The position numbers and the translations under genes are program-made. Below are positions 1 to 9,679 of a stretch of DNA of 64,000 nucleotides, piece after piece. How positions within the stretch are numbered: position 1 is the first letter of the stretch; the number at the start of each line of letters is the position of its first letter. Source of the DNA: an uncultured Bacteroidales bacterium (GTDB lineage Bacteria; Bacteroidota; Bacteroidia; Bacteroidales; Bacteroidaceae); NCBI GenBank assembly GCA_902799355.1, contig CADCAG010000003.1, positions 38,838 to 102,837 of the forward strand, given 5' to 3'. The notes under the pieces are model-generated. The model saw nothing but the letters and a program-made list of their open reading frames with translations, was not told the DNA's origin and made no database searches.

Positions 1-1
1 G

Positions 2-1312
2 GCGCTGAATGCAGGCATGGACTATTCATATAAGATCACCGACCGCCCTGAAACACGTACTGACATCGCGGGTGGTACCGACTACGAGATGCGCTACAAA
101 GGTTTTCGCTGGAATGTGGGTGGCATCTATAAGTTTACTGCTAAGAATTCGCTACAGGCCGATTTCGTCGTAGACCGTTTCCGCTATGGTAAGGAGTATG
201 ATGTGGAGACGAAGACAAATGCCGTGGGCGACTATGTGCAGTCGAAGAAGCAGCGCATGATGGAAGGACAGTTGAAGGCAATACTGGGTTTGACAAAGAA
301 CTCGACGACTATCTTCGGTGCTAATTGGCGTCAGGAAAATCTTTCAGCTACCAGTGGCAATATCGACCAGCATGTCTATTCGCTGGCCGCCTATGCTCAG
401 CACGAGATGAAGTTTATGAAGAACTTTACTGCGACTCTGGGGCTACGACTGACCCATCACGAAACCTTCAATCAGCACCTAACGCCTAAAGCTACGTTGA
501 TGTATGCGCCAGGCAACTTCCGATTCCGTGCTACCTATTCTGCAGGTTTCCGTGCGCCAGGTCTCGACGAGCTCTACTATCATTATTTCTCCGTGAATCG
601 TGGTAAGGCACAGATTAGTTTTGGCAATAAGGACTTGAAGCCTGAAAAGAGCAACTACTTCTCGCTGAATGCCGAATATCGCACACAGCAAGTTGCTGTC
701 AGTATTACGGGTTATCTGAATCGTATCAATGATATGGTGGTCAAACAGAATGTTGACGTTGACGATGCTGCAAGAAAGATGTTGCTGGCAGAATTCCCTG
801 AGATGACACAGGACCAAGCAGACAAGATGGTGAGCTATGCCCTCTATCAGAACAGCGACAAAGGCGATGTGAAGGGTATGCAGGTGAATGTCTCAGCCAA
901 CATTCTTGAGGGTTTCAACCTCTCTGCAAACTACGCCTATACCTACGCCCGTACAAAAAGCGAAGACGAATGGACTGTATTAGAGCGTAGCATACGCCAT
1001 GCTGCAACCATTGCTGCCAACTATCATCATACATGGGGCTGGTATGGGCTGAATGTGAATCTAAGCGGACGCTTGCAGTCCAAAACCTACTATACTGGCA
1101 GCTATGAGGATGCTCCTGGCTTTGGTGTGTGGAATCTTAATACCACTCACTCCTTAAACGTGCTGAGGTGGGCAAATCTGGAATCCAGCATCGGCGTAGA
1201 CAACCTCTTCAATAAAGTTGATCGACGCATCGACTCCTCTACACGCAAATATGCACTCTACTCGCCAGGTCGCATGCTGGTCGTGGGTTTGAAGTTGACG
1301 TTTAAGCAATAA
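2..1312 (+). CDS. TonB-dependent outer membrane receptor, C-terminal part (5' end outside window)
   Basis: The reading frame is open to the left edge of the window, so the N-terminal signal and plug domain lie outside; about 437 residues of the barrel are visible. The pattern is alternating amphipathic strands with a receptor-like GFRAPGLDELYY stretch near residues 180-190, a LKPEKSNYFSLNAEY strand, and a C-terminal strand closing on Phe-Lys-Gln, as in TonB-dependent receptors. These proteins import large or scarce ligands across the outer membrane using TonB energy. It sits directly upstream of corrin-ring biosynthesis genes, so cobalamin, a corrinoid or cobalt is the likely ligand; that is inference from context. 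A promoter for the next gene overlaps its stop codon region. Confidence 0.85.
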   Translation, partial: ALNAGMDYSYKITDRPETRTDIAGGTDYEMRYKGFRWNVGGIYKFTAKNSLQADFVVDRFRYGKEYDVETKTNAVGDYVQSKKQRMMEGQLKAILGLTKNSTTIFGANWRQENLSATSGNIDQHVYSLAAYAQHEMKFMKNFTATLGLRLTHHETFNQHLTPKATLMYAPGNFRFRATYSAGFRAPGLDELYYHYFSVNRGKAQISFGNKDLKPEKSNYFSLNAEYRTQQVAVSITGYLNRINDMVVKQNVDVDDAARKMLLAEFPEMTQDQADKMVSYALYQNSDKGDVKGMQVNVSANILEGFNLSANYAYTYARTKSEDEWTVLERSIRHAATIAANYHHTWGWYGLNVNLSGRLQSKTYYTGSYEDAPGFGVWNLNTTHSLNVLRWANLESSIGVDNLFNKVDRRIDSSTRKYALYSPGRMLVVGLKLTFKQ

Positions 1313-1314
1313 TA

Positions 1315-1346
1315 TTTGGAATTTTGCCAGAATCTTCCTATCTTTG
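1315..1346 (+). promoter_or_regulatory. Bacteroidota-type promoter for the corrin biosynthesis operon
   Basis: TTTG at 1315-1318 and TATCTTTG at 1339-1346 are separated by 20 bp, matching the Bacteroides -33/-7 consensus (TTTG, 19-21 bp, TAnnTTTG). The expected start of transcription is 3-5 nt after the -7 box, only a few bases before the ATG at 1355, so the mRNA would have almost no leader. Confidence 0.75.
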
Positions 1347-1354
1347 TGGGCAAT

Positions 1355-2752
1355 ATGGGAAAAATCATCGTCGCAGGCATCGGTCCTGGCAGCAAGGAAG
1401 ACATCACCCCCGCTGTACTCGAAGCAGTACGTGAGGCAGATGTTATTGTGGGATATAAGTATTATTTCCAGTTCATAGAATCGTATGTCAAGCCTGGATG
1501 CGAGTGCATCGACACAGGCATGAAGAAGGAACGTGAACGTGCTGAGCAGGCCTTTCTGCTTGCTGAGCAAGACAAGACTGTTGTCGTGATTTCCTCTGGC
1601 GATGCAGGTATCTATGGCATGGCTCCGTTGATATATGAGATGAAGCGTGACCGACAGTCGGACATTGAAGTGGAAACACTGCCAGGCATCTCTGCTTTCC
1701 AGAAGGCTGCCTCTTTGTTGGGTGCACCTCTCGGTCACGACCTCTGTATTATCTCCCTTTCCGACCTTATGACGCCTTGGGAAGTTATCGAACGACGCAT
1801 CAAGTCCGCAGCCATTGGTGATTTCGTCACCGCGATCTATAACCCTAAGTCACATGGACGCTTTTGGCAACTGTATCGTCTGATAGAGTTGTTCTTGCAG
1901 GAACGGTCTGATGAGACCCCTGTCGGATATGTTCGTCAGGCGGGACGTGAGGAGCAGGAGATAAAGCTTACCACCCTTGGCGCTTTCGACCCAGAGGACG
2001 TTGACATGTTTACGGTCATTCTCATTGGTAACTCACAGTCGTATGTTGCTGATGGCAAGTTCATCACTCCTCGTGGCTACTATCGTGAGCAGACGAACGA
2101 GGGCGAAAAGATAGGCCAAAACATCATGATAGAGTCATTTCGCACCATTGCTAGTGAATTGAAGAGAGACTATCCTTTAGATCACAAATGGGCGCTGTTG
2201 CATGCTATCCATACTACGGCAGATTTCGAAATGGAAGACATTCTCTATACTGATGACAAGGCTGTGGAGATACTGTATAATAAGGTAAAGAACGGAGAAC
2301 TAAAGACCATCATCACGGACGTCACCATGGTTACTAGCGGTATCCGCAAAGGAGCCTTGCAACGCTTAGGTGTCGAGGCGAAATGCTATTTGGGCGATGC
2401 TCGTGTGGCAGAATTTGCCGCTATCAATAACATCACGCGTACTCAGGCGGGCATTCGTTTAGCCGTCGAAGAACACCCTGATGCACTCTTCGCATTTGGC
2501 AATGCTCCAACGGCATTGATGGAACTCTGCGACTTGATTCGCAAAGGAAAGGCCAAGCCGGCCGGCATCATTGCTGCTCCTGTAGGTTTTGTGCATGTCC
2601 GCGAGTCGAAGCACATGGTGAAGCCTTTTAAAGATATCCCCAAGGTTATTGTCGAGGGACGTAAGGGGGGCAGTAATCTGGCGGCAACCCTCTGTAATGC
2701 CATTCTGACCTTCGATGATGCTGAACAACTCAAACCAGGACGTGATTTATGA
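1355..2752 (+). CDS. cobJ/cbiC: Fused precorrin-3B C17-methyltransferase / precorrin-8X methylmutase
   Basis: This is a 465-residue two-enzyme fusion. Residues 1 to about 240 form a tetrapyrrole methylase (IVAGIGPGS near the N terminus, ISSGDAGIYGMA, LPGISAFQKAASLLGAPLGHD), typical of CobJ/CbiH, which methylates C17 and contracts the ring. Residues from about 255 to the end match CbiC/CobH methylmutase, with the catalytic His in AIHTTADFEMEDIL and the substrate motif ITDVTMVTSGI; this half moves a methyl group from C11 to C12. An upstream in-frame ATG at 1316 exists, but the promoter -7 box at 1339-1346 lies inside that extension, so the start at 1355 is chosen. The stop overlaps the next start (ATGA). 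The next genes supply neighbouring steps of the same pathway. Confidence 0.93.
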   Translation: MGKIIVAGIGPGSKEDITPAVLEAVREADVIVGYKYYFQFIESYVKPGCECIDTGMKKERERAEQAFLLAEQDKTVVVISSGDAGIYGMAPLIYEMKRDRQSDIEVETLPGISAFQKAASLLGAPLGHDLCIISLSDLMTPWEVIERRIKSAAIGDFVTAIYNPKSHGRFWQLYRLIELFLQERSDETPVGYVRQAGREEQEIKLTTLGAFDPEDVDMFTVILIGNSQSYVADGKFITPRGYYREQTNEGEKIGQNIMIESFRTIASELKRDYPLDHKWALLHAIHTTADFEMEDILYTDDKAVEILYNKVKNGELKTIITDVTMVTSGIRKGALQRLGVEAKCYLGDARVAEFAAINNITRTQAGIRLAVEEHPDALFAFGNAPTALMELCDLIRKGKAKPAGIIAAPVGFVHVRESKHMVKPFKDIPKVIVEGRKGGSNLAATLCNAILTFDDAEQLKPGRDL

Positions 2753-3939
2753 AGTTTATCGTTATTGGTATCACAGACAATCCTGACCCTTGGCTCCCTC
2801 CTGAAGTGATGGCGATTATCAGGCAGGGTAGGGTGTTCTCTGGCGGCAAGCGACATCATGAGATAGTCGCGCCACTACTGCCTGTTGATGCTCAGTGGAT
2901 TGATATTACCGTTCCTCTGGATGCCGTCTTTGAACAGTACCACGACGAGGTGATCATTTTTGCGTCTGGCGACCCTTTGTTCTATGGCTTTGCCAATACC
3001 ATCAAGCGGAAGATGCCAGAGGCAGAGGTTGTGCTCTATCCTACATTTAACTCCCTACAACTGTTAGCCCATCGGTTGGTAATGCCTTACCATGATATGC
3101 GAGTCGTATCACTTACTGGTCGCCCTTGGCCTAAATTTGACAGAGCACTGATTGAACGGGTAGAGAAGATAGGTGTGTTGACGGATAAGGAACATAACCC
3201 TGCCGCCATTGCCCAACGAATGTTGGAATATGGCTACACCAACTATATGATGTATGTTGGTGAACATCTCGGTAACCCATTGTTGGAAAAGGTAATGACG
3301 CTATCCCTCGAAGAGGTAACAAAGACGGATTTCTCCATGCCCAACTGCGTAATACTCAATTTATGTGGTTCGTCTCATTCATGGTTTGGTATCCCTGATT
3401 CCGAGTTCACACTCTTAGACGGTCGAGAGAAGATGATAACCAAGATGCCTATTCGCTTGTTGACATTACAGGCACTCGATCTACCTATAAAGAAGGTGTT
3501 CTGGGACATCGGTTTCTGTACGGGGAGCATTTCTATTGAGGCTCGCCTGCAGTTCCCTCATCTACAAATCGAGGCCTTCGAAGTTCGTCCTGAGTGTGAG
3601 TCCATTATCCAAGAGAATACCCGCCGTTTCGGAGCGCCAGGCATTAATATCCACATAGGTGATTTTCTTGAAAAGGACCTCTCTACACTTCCTCGCCCTG
3701 ATGCTGTATTTATCGGTGGGCATGGGGGAAAACTGAAAGAAATATTCCAAAAGGTACTGACAGTACTGGCGGATGACGGCTGTATCGTGATGAACAGCGT
3801 GAAGGCGCCAAAGGTAACTACTGACAGTCATCAGCTATGGGACGAAGCCTGTGCAGAACTTGGGTTGAAACAAGAGCCGCCCACCAGGATTCTCCTCAAT
3901 GAAAACCATCCTATTGAATTATTGAAATGCAAAAGATAG
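2749..3939 (+). CDS. cbiE/cbiT: Fused precorrin-6Y C5,15-methyltransferase (CbiE + CbiT)
   Basis: The 396-residue protein joins CbiE (residues 1 to about 200; GDPLFYGFANTI and the VVSLTGRPWP stretch) with CbiT (about 210-396), a Rossmann methyltransferase whose SAM-binding loop is DIGFCTGSISIEA with an acidic strand end in EAFEVRPE. Together they methylate C5 and C15 and decarboxylate the ring; CobL in aerobic organisms has the same fusion. The start overlaps the previous stop by four bases and the end overlaps the next gene by 13 nt, so translational coupling is likely. Confidence 0.93.
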   Translation: MKFIVIGITDNPDPWLPPEVMAIIRQGRVFSGGKRHHEIVAPLLPVDAQWIDITVPLDAVFEQYHDEVIIFASGDPLFYGFANTIKRKMPEAEVVLYPTFNSLQLLAHRLVMPYHDMRVVSLTGRPWPKFDRALIERVEKIGVLTDKEHNPAAIAQRMLEYGYTNYMMYVGEHLGNPLLEKVMTLSLEEVTKTDFSMPNCVILNLCGSSHSWFGIPDSEFTLLDGREKMITKMPIRLLTLQALDLPIKKVFWDIGFCTGSISIEARLQFPHLQIEAFEVRPECESIIQENTRRFGAPGINIHIGDFLEKDLSTLPRPDAVFIGGHGGKLKEIFQKVLTVLADDGCIVMNSVKAPKVTTDSHQLWDEACAELGLKQEPPTRILLNENHPIELLKCKR

Positions 3940-5741
3940 CCATCATACAAATTAGTGAGGCCGGCAAGAAAATCGCCGATATACTCCAACGTGAACTTGG
4001 TGCCCAATCCATTCAGCGTACGGATGTTGGTAAACAATGGAACCAGTTCGATGCCTTTGTCTTCATTGGCGCTATGGGTATCTGTGTACGCACCATTGCC
4101 CCATATGTCAAGGACAAACACGAAGACCCTGCCGTTGTCTGTGTAGATTCTTTTGGCAACCACGTAATCTCTGTCCTCTCTGGTCACGTAGGAGGGGCTA
4201 ATGAGCTGACCAAACAGATTGCTGGCGCTTTGGGTGTTGAGCCAGTCATCACCACCCAGAGCGATAATGCTGGACTTTGGGCCCTCGACACGCTTGCCGA
4301 CCGTTATGGATGGTGGGCGAGAGTGGATTGCTGGGAATGCCATCATGATGACATGACTGCCTTTGTCACAGCATTTGTCAACAGACAACCAACTGCCCTA
4401 TTACTGGAAATTCGTGATGAAGGCACTGATTATTTAGAGCGTACCATGCCGGATCATGTGACGCTTGTTACCTCATATGAGGAAGTTAAGTCGGGAAGAT
4501 TCAAACTGCTCATCTCTGTATCTCCCTATGATTATTCCCACGACTCCATTGAGGGCGTTGATGTATTAAACTTTGTTCCATCAGTACTCGATATTGGTAT
4601 TGGATTGGCTCATCAGGCTGGCCCTGTGAACGATGTGATGTCGCGAATAGAGGAATTAATGGGTTACGAACTGAATCCTAAGAAGTCATTTTTCTTTACT
4701 CCCCGCAGCATTAGTACGATTGACATTAAGGCAGATGAGCCTGTCATGAAGGAATATGAACGACAAGGCTATCAAGTGCATTTCTTTACTGCCGATGAAT
4801 TAGCTCAGGTAGATGTCCCGACGCCCAGCGAAACGGTGGCCAAGCATGTGGGAACGCCCAGTGTTTGTGAGGCTGCAGCCCTGTTGGCGTCCAATCATGG
4901 GAAATTGCTGCTGCCCAAAGTGAAGGGAAAGAATTTCACACTTGCTGTTGCCATTGACCGCAAGTATCTCCGTGAGGGACATATCGAGATTGTCGGTGCT
5001 GGTCCTGGCGATCCTGACTTGGTAAGCGTTCGAGGTCGTAAAATGTTGGAACAGGCTGACCTGATTCTCTATGCAGGCTCGCTGGTACCTAAAGCATTGA
5101 CGGAATGTCATAAACCTAGCGCTGTAGTGCGCTCTTCTGCTGGTATGGCGCTTGAAGAACAATGTGCACTTATGAAGGAGCACTATGACAAAGGGCATTT
5201 CATCGTTCGCCTACATACTGGTGACCCCTGTATCTTTGGTGCCATTCAGGAGCAGATGGCGTTCTTCGACCAACAAGGTATGCATTATCATATTACCCCC
5301 GGTATTTCATCGTTCCTCGCTGCAGCTGCTGAGTTGCAGAGTCAGTTCACCATTCCTGAGCGCTGTCAAACTATTATCTTGACACGTGGTGAGGGACGTA
5401 CCCCTATGCCAGAGAAAGAACAGCTCCACTTGTTGGCCAAGAGCCAAAGCACGATGTGTATCTTCCTATCGGCATCGATTGTTGATGATGTGCAAAAGGA
5501 ACTGTTGATGGAATATCCAGAGGATACTCCTGTTGCAGCTTGCTATCATCTTACATGGCCTGACCAGAAAATCTATCGTGGTAAACTGAAGGACCTCGCG
5601 AAGATTGTCCATGACAATCATCTTACTCTTACAACGATGCTTGTCGTTGGTGAGGCTATCGATAACCGTCAGGGACTCTCTGAATTATATTCAAAACATT
5701 TCACTCACCTGTTCCGTCAGGGCGACGATACAGCATCATGA
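3927..5741 (+). CDS. cbiG/cobM: Fused cobalt-precorrin-5A hydrolase (CbiG) / precorrin-4 C11-methyltransferase (CobM/CbiF)
   Basis: A 604-residue fusion. The N-terminal half is CbiG, which opens the delta-lactone and releases acetaldehyde: GAMGICVRTIAPYVKDKHEDPAVV, then SGHVGGANELT, then the CbiG C-terminal domain around FFFTPRSISTIDIKADE. From about residue 355 it is a CobM/CbiF tetrapyrrole methylase (IVGAGPGDPDLVSVRG, LILYAGSLVPKAL, LHTGDPCIFGAI, TPGISSFLAAAA) that methylates C11. CbiG is a hallmark of the oxygen-independent route. It overlaps both neighbours (13 nt upstream, 4 nt downstream). Confidence 0.93.
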   Translation: MQKIAIIQISEAGKKIADILQRELGAQSIQRTDVGKQWNQFDAFVFIGAMGICVRTIAPYVKDKHEDPAVVCVDSFGNHVISVLSGHVGGANELTKQIAGALGVEPVITTQSDNAGLWALDTLADRYGWWARVDCWECHHDDMTAFVTAFVNRQPTALLLEIRDEGTDYLERTMPDHVTLVTSYEEVKSGRFKLLISVSPYDYSHDSIEGVDVLNFVPSVLDIGIGLAHQAGPVNDVMSRIEELMGYELNPKKSFFFTPRSISTIDIKADEPVMKEYERQGYQVHFFTADELAQVDVPTPSETVAKHVGTPSVCEAAALLASNHGKLLLPKVKGKNFTLAVAIDRKYLREGHIEIVGAGPGDPDLVSVRGRKMLEQADLILYAGSLVPKALTECHKPSAVVRSSAGMALEEQCALMKEHYDKGHFIVRLHTGDPCIFGAIQEQMAFFDQQGMHYHITPGISSFLAAAAELQSQFTIPERCQTIILTRGEGRTPMPEKEQLHLLAKSQSTMCIFLSASIVDDVQKELLMEYPEDTPVAACYHLTWPDQKIYRGKLKDLAKIVHDNHLTLTTMLVVGEAIDNRQGLSELYSKHFTHLFRQGDDTAS

Positions 5742-7522
5742 TACTAGTATTCGGAGGGACGACGGAAGGCCGTAAGGCTGTAGAGGTGTTGGAGGAGGGT
5801 GGCTCGCTTTACTATTATTCTACCCGCAGTGACGGGCAGAAGATAGAATTGGTGCATGGCATTCATCTGACGGGCGGTATGGAAGTACCTGAAATGATTA
5901 CTTGTTGTCGTGAGCACGATATCCGTCTCATCGTGGATGCGGCTCATCCCTTTGCCGAAGACCTGCATCGTAATCTGTTGTTTCTTGCCAAGCGCATTCA
6001 AGCTCCTATTATTCGGTATGATCGCATATATCCACAACATGACAAAGAACTTATCTGGTGTAAGGACTATCAGGATGCGATGGACAAACTTGAGCATGAG
6101 AGTATAGACCGTCTATTAGCCTTGACTGGAGTGAATAATATTGGTACTTTACGTCCTTATTGGCAAAAGCACGAGTGCTGGTTTCGAATCCTAAACCGCC
6201 AGTTTTCACAGATGTTAGCACATAAGTCGCACTTCCCTGAAGACCATTTGGTATATTATGAGGAGGACGAAACTCAAAACTTGATAAAAAAGCTGAAACC
6301 ACAAGCTATTCTTACAAAGGAGAGTGGAATCAGTGGCGGTTTTACTGAAAAGGTTGAAATAGCGAAACATGCAGGCATCAAAGTTTTCGTGATAGAGCGT
6401 CCGAAATATCCACCCGTTACACCTAATCCACAACATGTTCATATAGAACATGTCAATGGACCTTATGGATTACGACGGGCGGTGGAGAAACTGCTGCCAG
6501 AGTTCTATCCCTTACATAGTGGACTGACGACGGGTACTTGTGCTACGGCTGCTGCCACAGCCGCTACAATACGACTATTGAAAAACGAGATGCCCAAGGA
6601 GGTGCCCGTATTATTGCCTGATGGAGAGACGATACAAGTTTCTGTTGGATATGGCGAGGATTATGCCTATTGCATCAAGGATGCAGGTGACGACCCTGAC
6701 GTGACTAATGGAATTGAAGTGAGAGCGAGTGTGAACCCTGCTGATACGTTTGAGATTATAGGGGGTGAAGGGGTAGGGCGCTTTACGCTGCCAGGCTTTG
6801 ACTATCCTCCTGGTGAGGCAGCTATCAATAAAGCCCCACGAGAGATGATACGCAAGAATTTAGACCGACTGACAACAGTCAACAATCAATTGTCAATTAC
6901 TATTTCTGTACCAGCAGGCGAGGAGATTGCACGTAGAACATTTAATCCTCGTTTGGGTATTGAGGGTGGCATCTCAATTATTGGAGTCAGTGGTATTGTA
7001 AAACCATTTAGTGAAGAAGCTTTTATCGACAGCATTCGCAAGTGTATGACAGTGGCGAAGGCCTCAGGCTCTGAACGGGTGGTCATCAATAGTGGTGGCA
7101 AGAGTGAGCGTTATATAAAGGCACTTTATCCCAACCTGCCTCAACAAGCCTTTGTGGAATATGGTAACTTCGTTGGTGAGACGCTGAAGATAGCTCACGA
7201 ACTCGACATCAAGAACGTCACCCTTGGCGTGATGCTTGGTAAAGCTGTAAAGTTGGCTGCCGGTCATCTTGATACCCATAGTCGTAAGGCTACGATGGAT
7301 AAAGAGTTTATTGGGCAGATGCTTAACGAAGCAGAGTGTATGGCAGATTTAGAAGAGATAACGCTCGCTCGTGAATTATGGCAGGTAATTCCACAGGATA
7401 AGATTGAGGACTTCTGTCACGTAGTGTTGAAGCATTGTCTGAAGTATTGCTGTCCGCTGGTGCCTAACAGCCACCTTACTCTTCTATTGATTGACGACGG
7501 CGGAACAATACACTCGCTATAA
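5738..7522 (+). CDS. cobK/cbiD: Fused precorrin-6A reductase (CobK/CbiJ) / cobalt-precorrin-5B C1-methyltransferase (CbiD)
   Basis: A 594-residue fusion. Residues 1 to about 250 are CobK/CbiJ, an NAD(P)H-dependent reductase (ILVFGGTTEGRKA at the N terminus, VDAAHPFAEDLH, LALTGVNNIG). Residues from about 258 are CbiD, recognised by the N-terminal LHSGLTTGTCATAAATAA motif and by GPSGIVKPFSEEA-like text written here as GVSGIVKPFSEEAF. CbiD methylates C1 in the anaerobic pathway. The gene starts in an ATGA overlap with cbiG/cobM, and its last 47 bases overlap the 3' end of the convergent btuC-like gene. No CbiL/CobI C20-methyltransferase lies in the window, so the pathway is completed elsewhere. 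Confidence 0.93.
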   Translation: MILVFGGTTEGRKAVEVLEEGGSLYYYSTRSDGQKIELVHGIHLTGGMEVPEMITCCREHDIRLIVDAAHPFAEDLHRNLLFLAKRIQAPIIRYDRIYPQHDKELIWCKDYQDAMDKLEHESIDRLLALTGVNNIGTLRPYWQKHECWFRILNRQFSQMLAHKSHFPEDHLVYYEEDETQNLIKKLKPQAILTKESGISGGFTEKVEIAKHAGIKVFVIERPKYPPVTPNPQHVHIEHVNGPYGLRRAVEKLLPEFYPLHSGLTTGTCATAAATAATIRLLKNEMPKEVPVLLPDGETIQVSVGYGEDYAYCIKDAGDDPDVTNGIEVRASVNPADTFEIIGGEGVGRFTLPGFDYPPGEAAINKAPREMIRKNLDRLTTVNNQLSITISVPAGEEIARRTFNPRLGIEGGISIIGVSGIVKPFSEEAFIDSIRKCMTVAKASGSERVVINSGGKSERYIKALYPNLPQQAFVEYGNFVGETLKIAHELDIKNVTLGVMLGKAVKLAAGHLDTHSRKATMDKEFIGQMLNEAECMADLEEITLARELWQVIPQDKIEDFCHVVLKHCLKYCCPLVPNSHLTLLLIDDGGTIHSL

Positions 7523-8519
7523 CGGGGGCACCAACAAGAGCTGTTACACTATTGACTGGTAGGGCACCTTCGAAACCTGGCATACGGGCAATGAGGTTAC
7601 AAATCAGTGCCAAGACGGCACCGCAAAGGGCGGTGGCTGGCATCAACAGACGGTGGTCGCTGGTGCGGAAGATGGCACGCGCCAGATGCGGTACTGCCAA
7701 ACCGATGAACATGATAGGTCCGCAATAGGCAGTGACGATAGCTACCAGTACGCCAGACGAGATAATTACCAGCATACGAGCCCGTTTTACATTGAGTCCC
7801 AGATTGGCTGCATAGCGGTCACCTAATAGCAGAATATTCATAGGTTTTACTAACAGACAGGTCAAAGGTAGCAGGATACACATCAGTACCACGAAGAGTA
7901 TCATCTCGTCACCCGACACCCTTGAGAACGAACCAAGTCCCCATACCACAAAGGCTTTTACGTCCTCTTCTGGACTGAGGAATTTCAGTACACCGATGAT
8001 GGCATTGGCCAGATAGCCAATCATCACACCTATTATTAATAAGGTGACATTACCTTTTACCTTCTGTGCAATCCATAATATTAACAGCATAACAGCCAAT
8101 GCACCAATGATGGCGGCAATACTCATAGCTGCATTCCCTAGATAACCAAGACGGCTCAGCGCTACACCGCCGATTTTGCCCGACAGTAGTACCACGAAAG
8201 CTACACCCATTGCTGAACCGTTCGAGATACCCAGCACGGAAGGACCCGCCAGCGGATTGCGGAAAACCGTCTGCATCTGTAGACCACTGACCGCCAAACC
8301 AGCACCCGCAACAATTGCCGTCAGTGCCTGTGGCAGTCGTGACTTCCAGATGATGTTTGTCCATATCTCATGACTATCATCACCCAGTAGGATACGACAG
8401 ATGTCCGCCATGGGTATCTTGACCGAGCCTATGAGCAGATTGACAATGGCCATGACGACGATTGCCAACACCAATAGAAAAATCAGTGAAATCCGTGTAA
8501 TCTGTGGTCGAAAGGTCAT
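7476..8519 (-). CDS. btuC: FecCD/BtuC-family ABC transporter permease
   Basis: A 347-residue polytopic membrane protein with the BtuC/FecCD signature: SRLPQALTAIVAGAGLAVSGLQMQT, then NPLAGPSVLGISNG, YCGPIMFIGLAVPHLAR and LIARMPGFEGALPVNSVTAL near the C terminus. It should form the inner-membrane channel of an importer for cobalamin or a siderophore. It follows the substrate-binding protein gene with a four-base ATGA overlap, and the vitamin B12 context favours a corrinoid. There is no ATPase gene next to it; the 3' end instead overlaps cbiD convergently. Confidence 0.88.
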   Translation of the reverse strand: MTFRPQITRISLIFLLVLAIVVMAIVNLLIGSVKIPMADICRILLGDDSHEIWTNIIWKSRLPQALTAIVAGAGLAVSGLQMQTVFRNPLAGPSVLGISNGSAMGVAFVVLLSGKIGGVALSRLGYLGNAAMSIAAIIGALAVMLLILWIAQKVKGNVTLLIIGVMIGYLANAIIGVLKFLSPEEDVKAFVVWGLGSFSRVSGDEMILFVVLMCILLPLTCLLVKPMNILLLGDRYAANLGLNVKRARMLVIISSGVLVAIVTAYCGPIMFIGLAVPHLARAIFRTSDHRLLMPATALCGAVLALICNLIARMPGFEGALPVNSVTALVGAPVIASVLFRRRQSIEE

Positions 8520-9658
8520 TTCAGTAGATAATAGAAAGTGGGTTTGTAGTCAGCCTCCACCAACTCTGGGTGGAAGATTGCTACGAAGTCCTTTAATAGC
8601 ACGTCAGGTTGTACAGGCGATATCTCGTAGTACGGCGTCTGCTTCATGTTACAGTAGATGACCTTTTTCTCTTTGTATGCCTTGAATAACTCGTTGCGAG
8701 GTTCCGAGGCTTTCAGTGCTTCATACGAGAAATCACCAGGATAACTGTTCAGAATACGCCAGTAGGTAGCATTGGCAGCCAGTGAATACATCTTTTCAAA
8801 TTCCAAATCCTCACCGCCAGTCTCCTCGTCATTGATGACATAGCGTGCCCCAGCATCACGGAAAATCTGTGCCAGATAATTCTTTCCGCCCACAGCGTGC
8901 CAGTTTCCATAATGCATCTCACCACTGAAGACACTCGGTGCTGCCATCTTTGAACTTTGAACTTTGGACTTTAGGTCGTTGTAGCGATTCTCGATACCCG
9001 CGAAGACCTCATTGGCTTCTTTTTCTTTACCGATGAACATGCTCACGAACTTAATCCATTCGGCCTGCCCTAATGGGTTGAGCTCCTGATATCCTAAGTG
9101 GGGTACTAGTGTGATACCAGTTTCTTTGATAGCATCATATCCGCCACGCTTCGAGGGCGATATGAAAATGATATCTGGATTGGCAGCCAACACCATTTCC
9201 GTATCAAAGTTCCCCTCCATGCCAATCTTTACGATGCGCCCATCATTGACTCTTTCAAGGATATCCTGGTTAAACAAATTCTTTGTGCCCGTCAAGCCCT
9301 TCACCACATCATGGGCATCCAAGATGGTAAAGTTCGACAGTTGCAGAGCAGTCATGCAGATGGTACTCTTAACGGGTACATGTACCTTAGTATAGCCATC
9401 GGGTACTTCAGCATCGACTGATGAAACTAAGGCAAAGTGATACTTTTCGCCAACATCAACAAGGCGAATGCCGGCTGTGTCTCGCACACAAAATCCTGTG
9501 GCATACTTTACTGTAATATTTGTTGAGGAACCATAACCGGTATCCTTATTATTGTCGGTTGATGACTGGTTGCTTTTGAGAGAACAGGCACTTATTATTG
9601 TCGACAATACGATAGTAATGACAAGACTTCGGCCAAATTTTATCTTCATAGGTTTCAT
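8516..9658 (-). CDS. btuF: BtuF-like periplasmic substrate-binding lipoprotein
   Basis: About 380 residues. The N terminus is a lipoprotein signal (LVITIVLSTIISACS, lipidated Cys near residue 22). The rest is a Fe3+/cobalamin-type binding protein: ALQLSNFTILDAHDVVKGLTG, PDIIFISPSKRGGYDAI, PLGQAEWIKFVSMFIGKE, and a C-terminal domain ending in HPELV. It would deliver substrate to the overlapping permease. An upstream ATG at 9715 adds 19 non-signal residues but lies before the predicted -7 box at 9680-9687, so 9658 (or 9649) is preferred. A short in-frame stretch near Asp-Leu-Lys-Ser is encoded by a 7-bp tandem DNA repeat (8949-8976). Confidence 0.88.
   Translation of the reverse strand: MKPMKIKFGRSLVITIVLSTIISACSLKSNQSSTDNNKDTGYGSSTNITVKYATGFCVRDTAGIRLVDVGEKYHFALVSSVDAEVPDGYTKVHVPVKSTICMTALQLSNFTILDAHDVVKGLTGTKNLFNQDILERVNDGRIVKIGMEGNFDTEMVLAANPDIIFISPSKRGGYDAIKETGITLVPHLGYQELNPLGQAEWIKFVSMFIGKEKEANEVFAGIENRYNDLKSKVQSSKMAAPSVFSGEMHYGNWHAVGGKNYLAQIFRDAGARYVINDEETGGEDLEFEKMYSLAANATYWRILNSYPGDFSYEALKASEPRNELFKAYKEKKVIYCNMKQTPYYEISPVQPDVLLKDFVAIFHPELVEADYKPTFYYLLK
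8949..8976 (+). repeat. Heptad tandem repeat inside the first btuF
   Basis: Four consecutive 7-bp units (TTTGAAC, TTTGAAC, TTTGGAC, TTTAGGT) lie inside the coding sequence and encode a short hydrophilic linker. Similar 7-bp arrays fill gene junctions elsewhere in the window. Confidence 0.75.
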
Positions 9659-9679
9659 TTCTTTATTTTCTTCAGTGTG

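Noticed and set aside
1316-1354. Longer N terminus for cobJ/cbiC
   Set aside because: The -7 promoter box lies inside this extension and the family start motif begins at the ATG at 1355.
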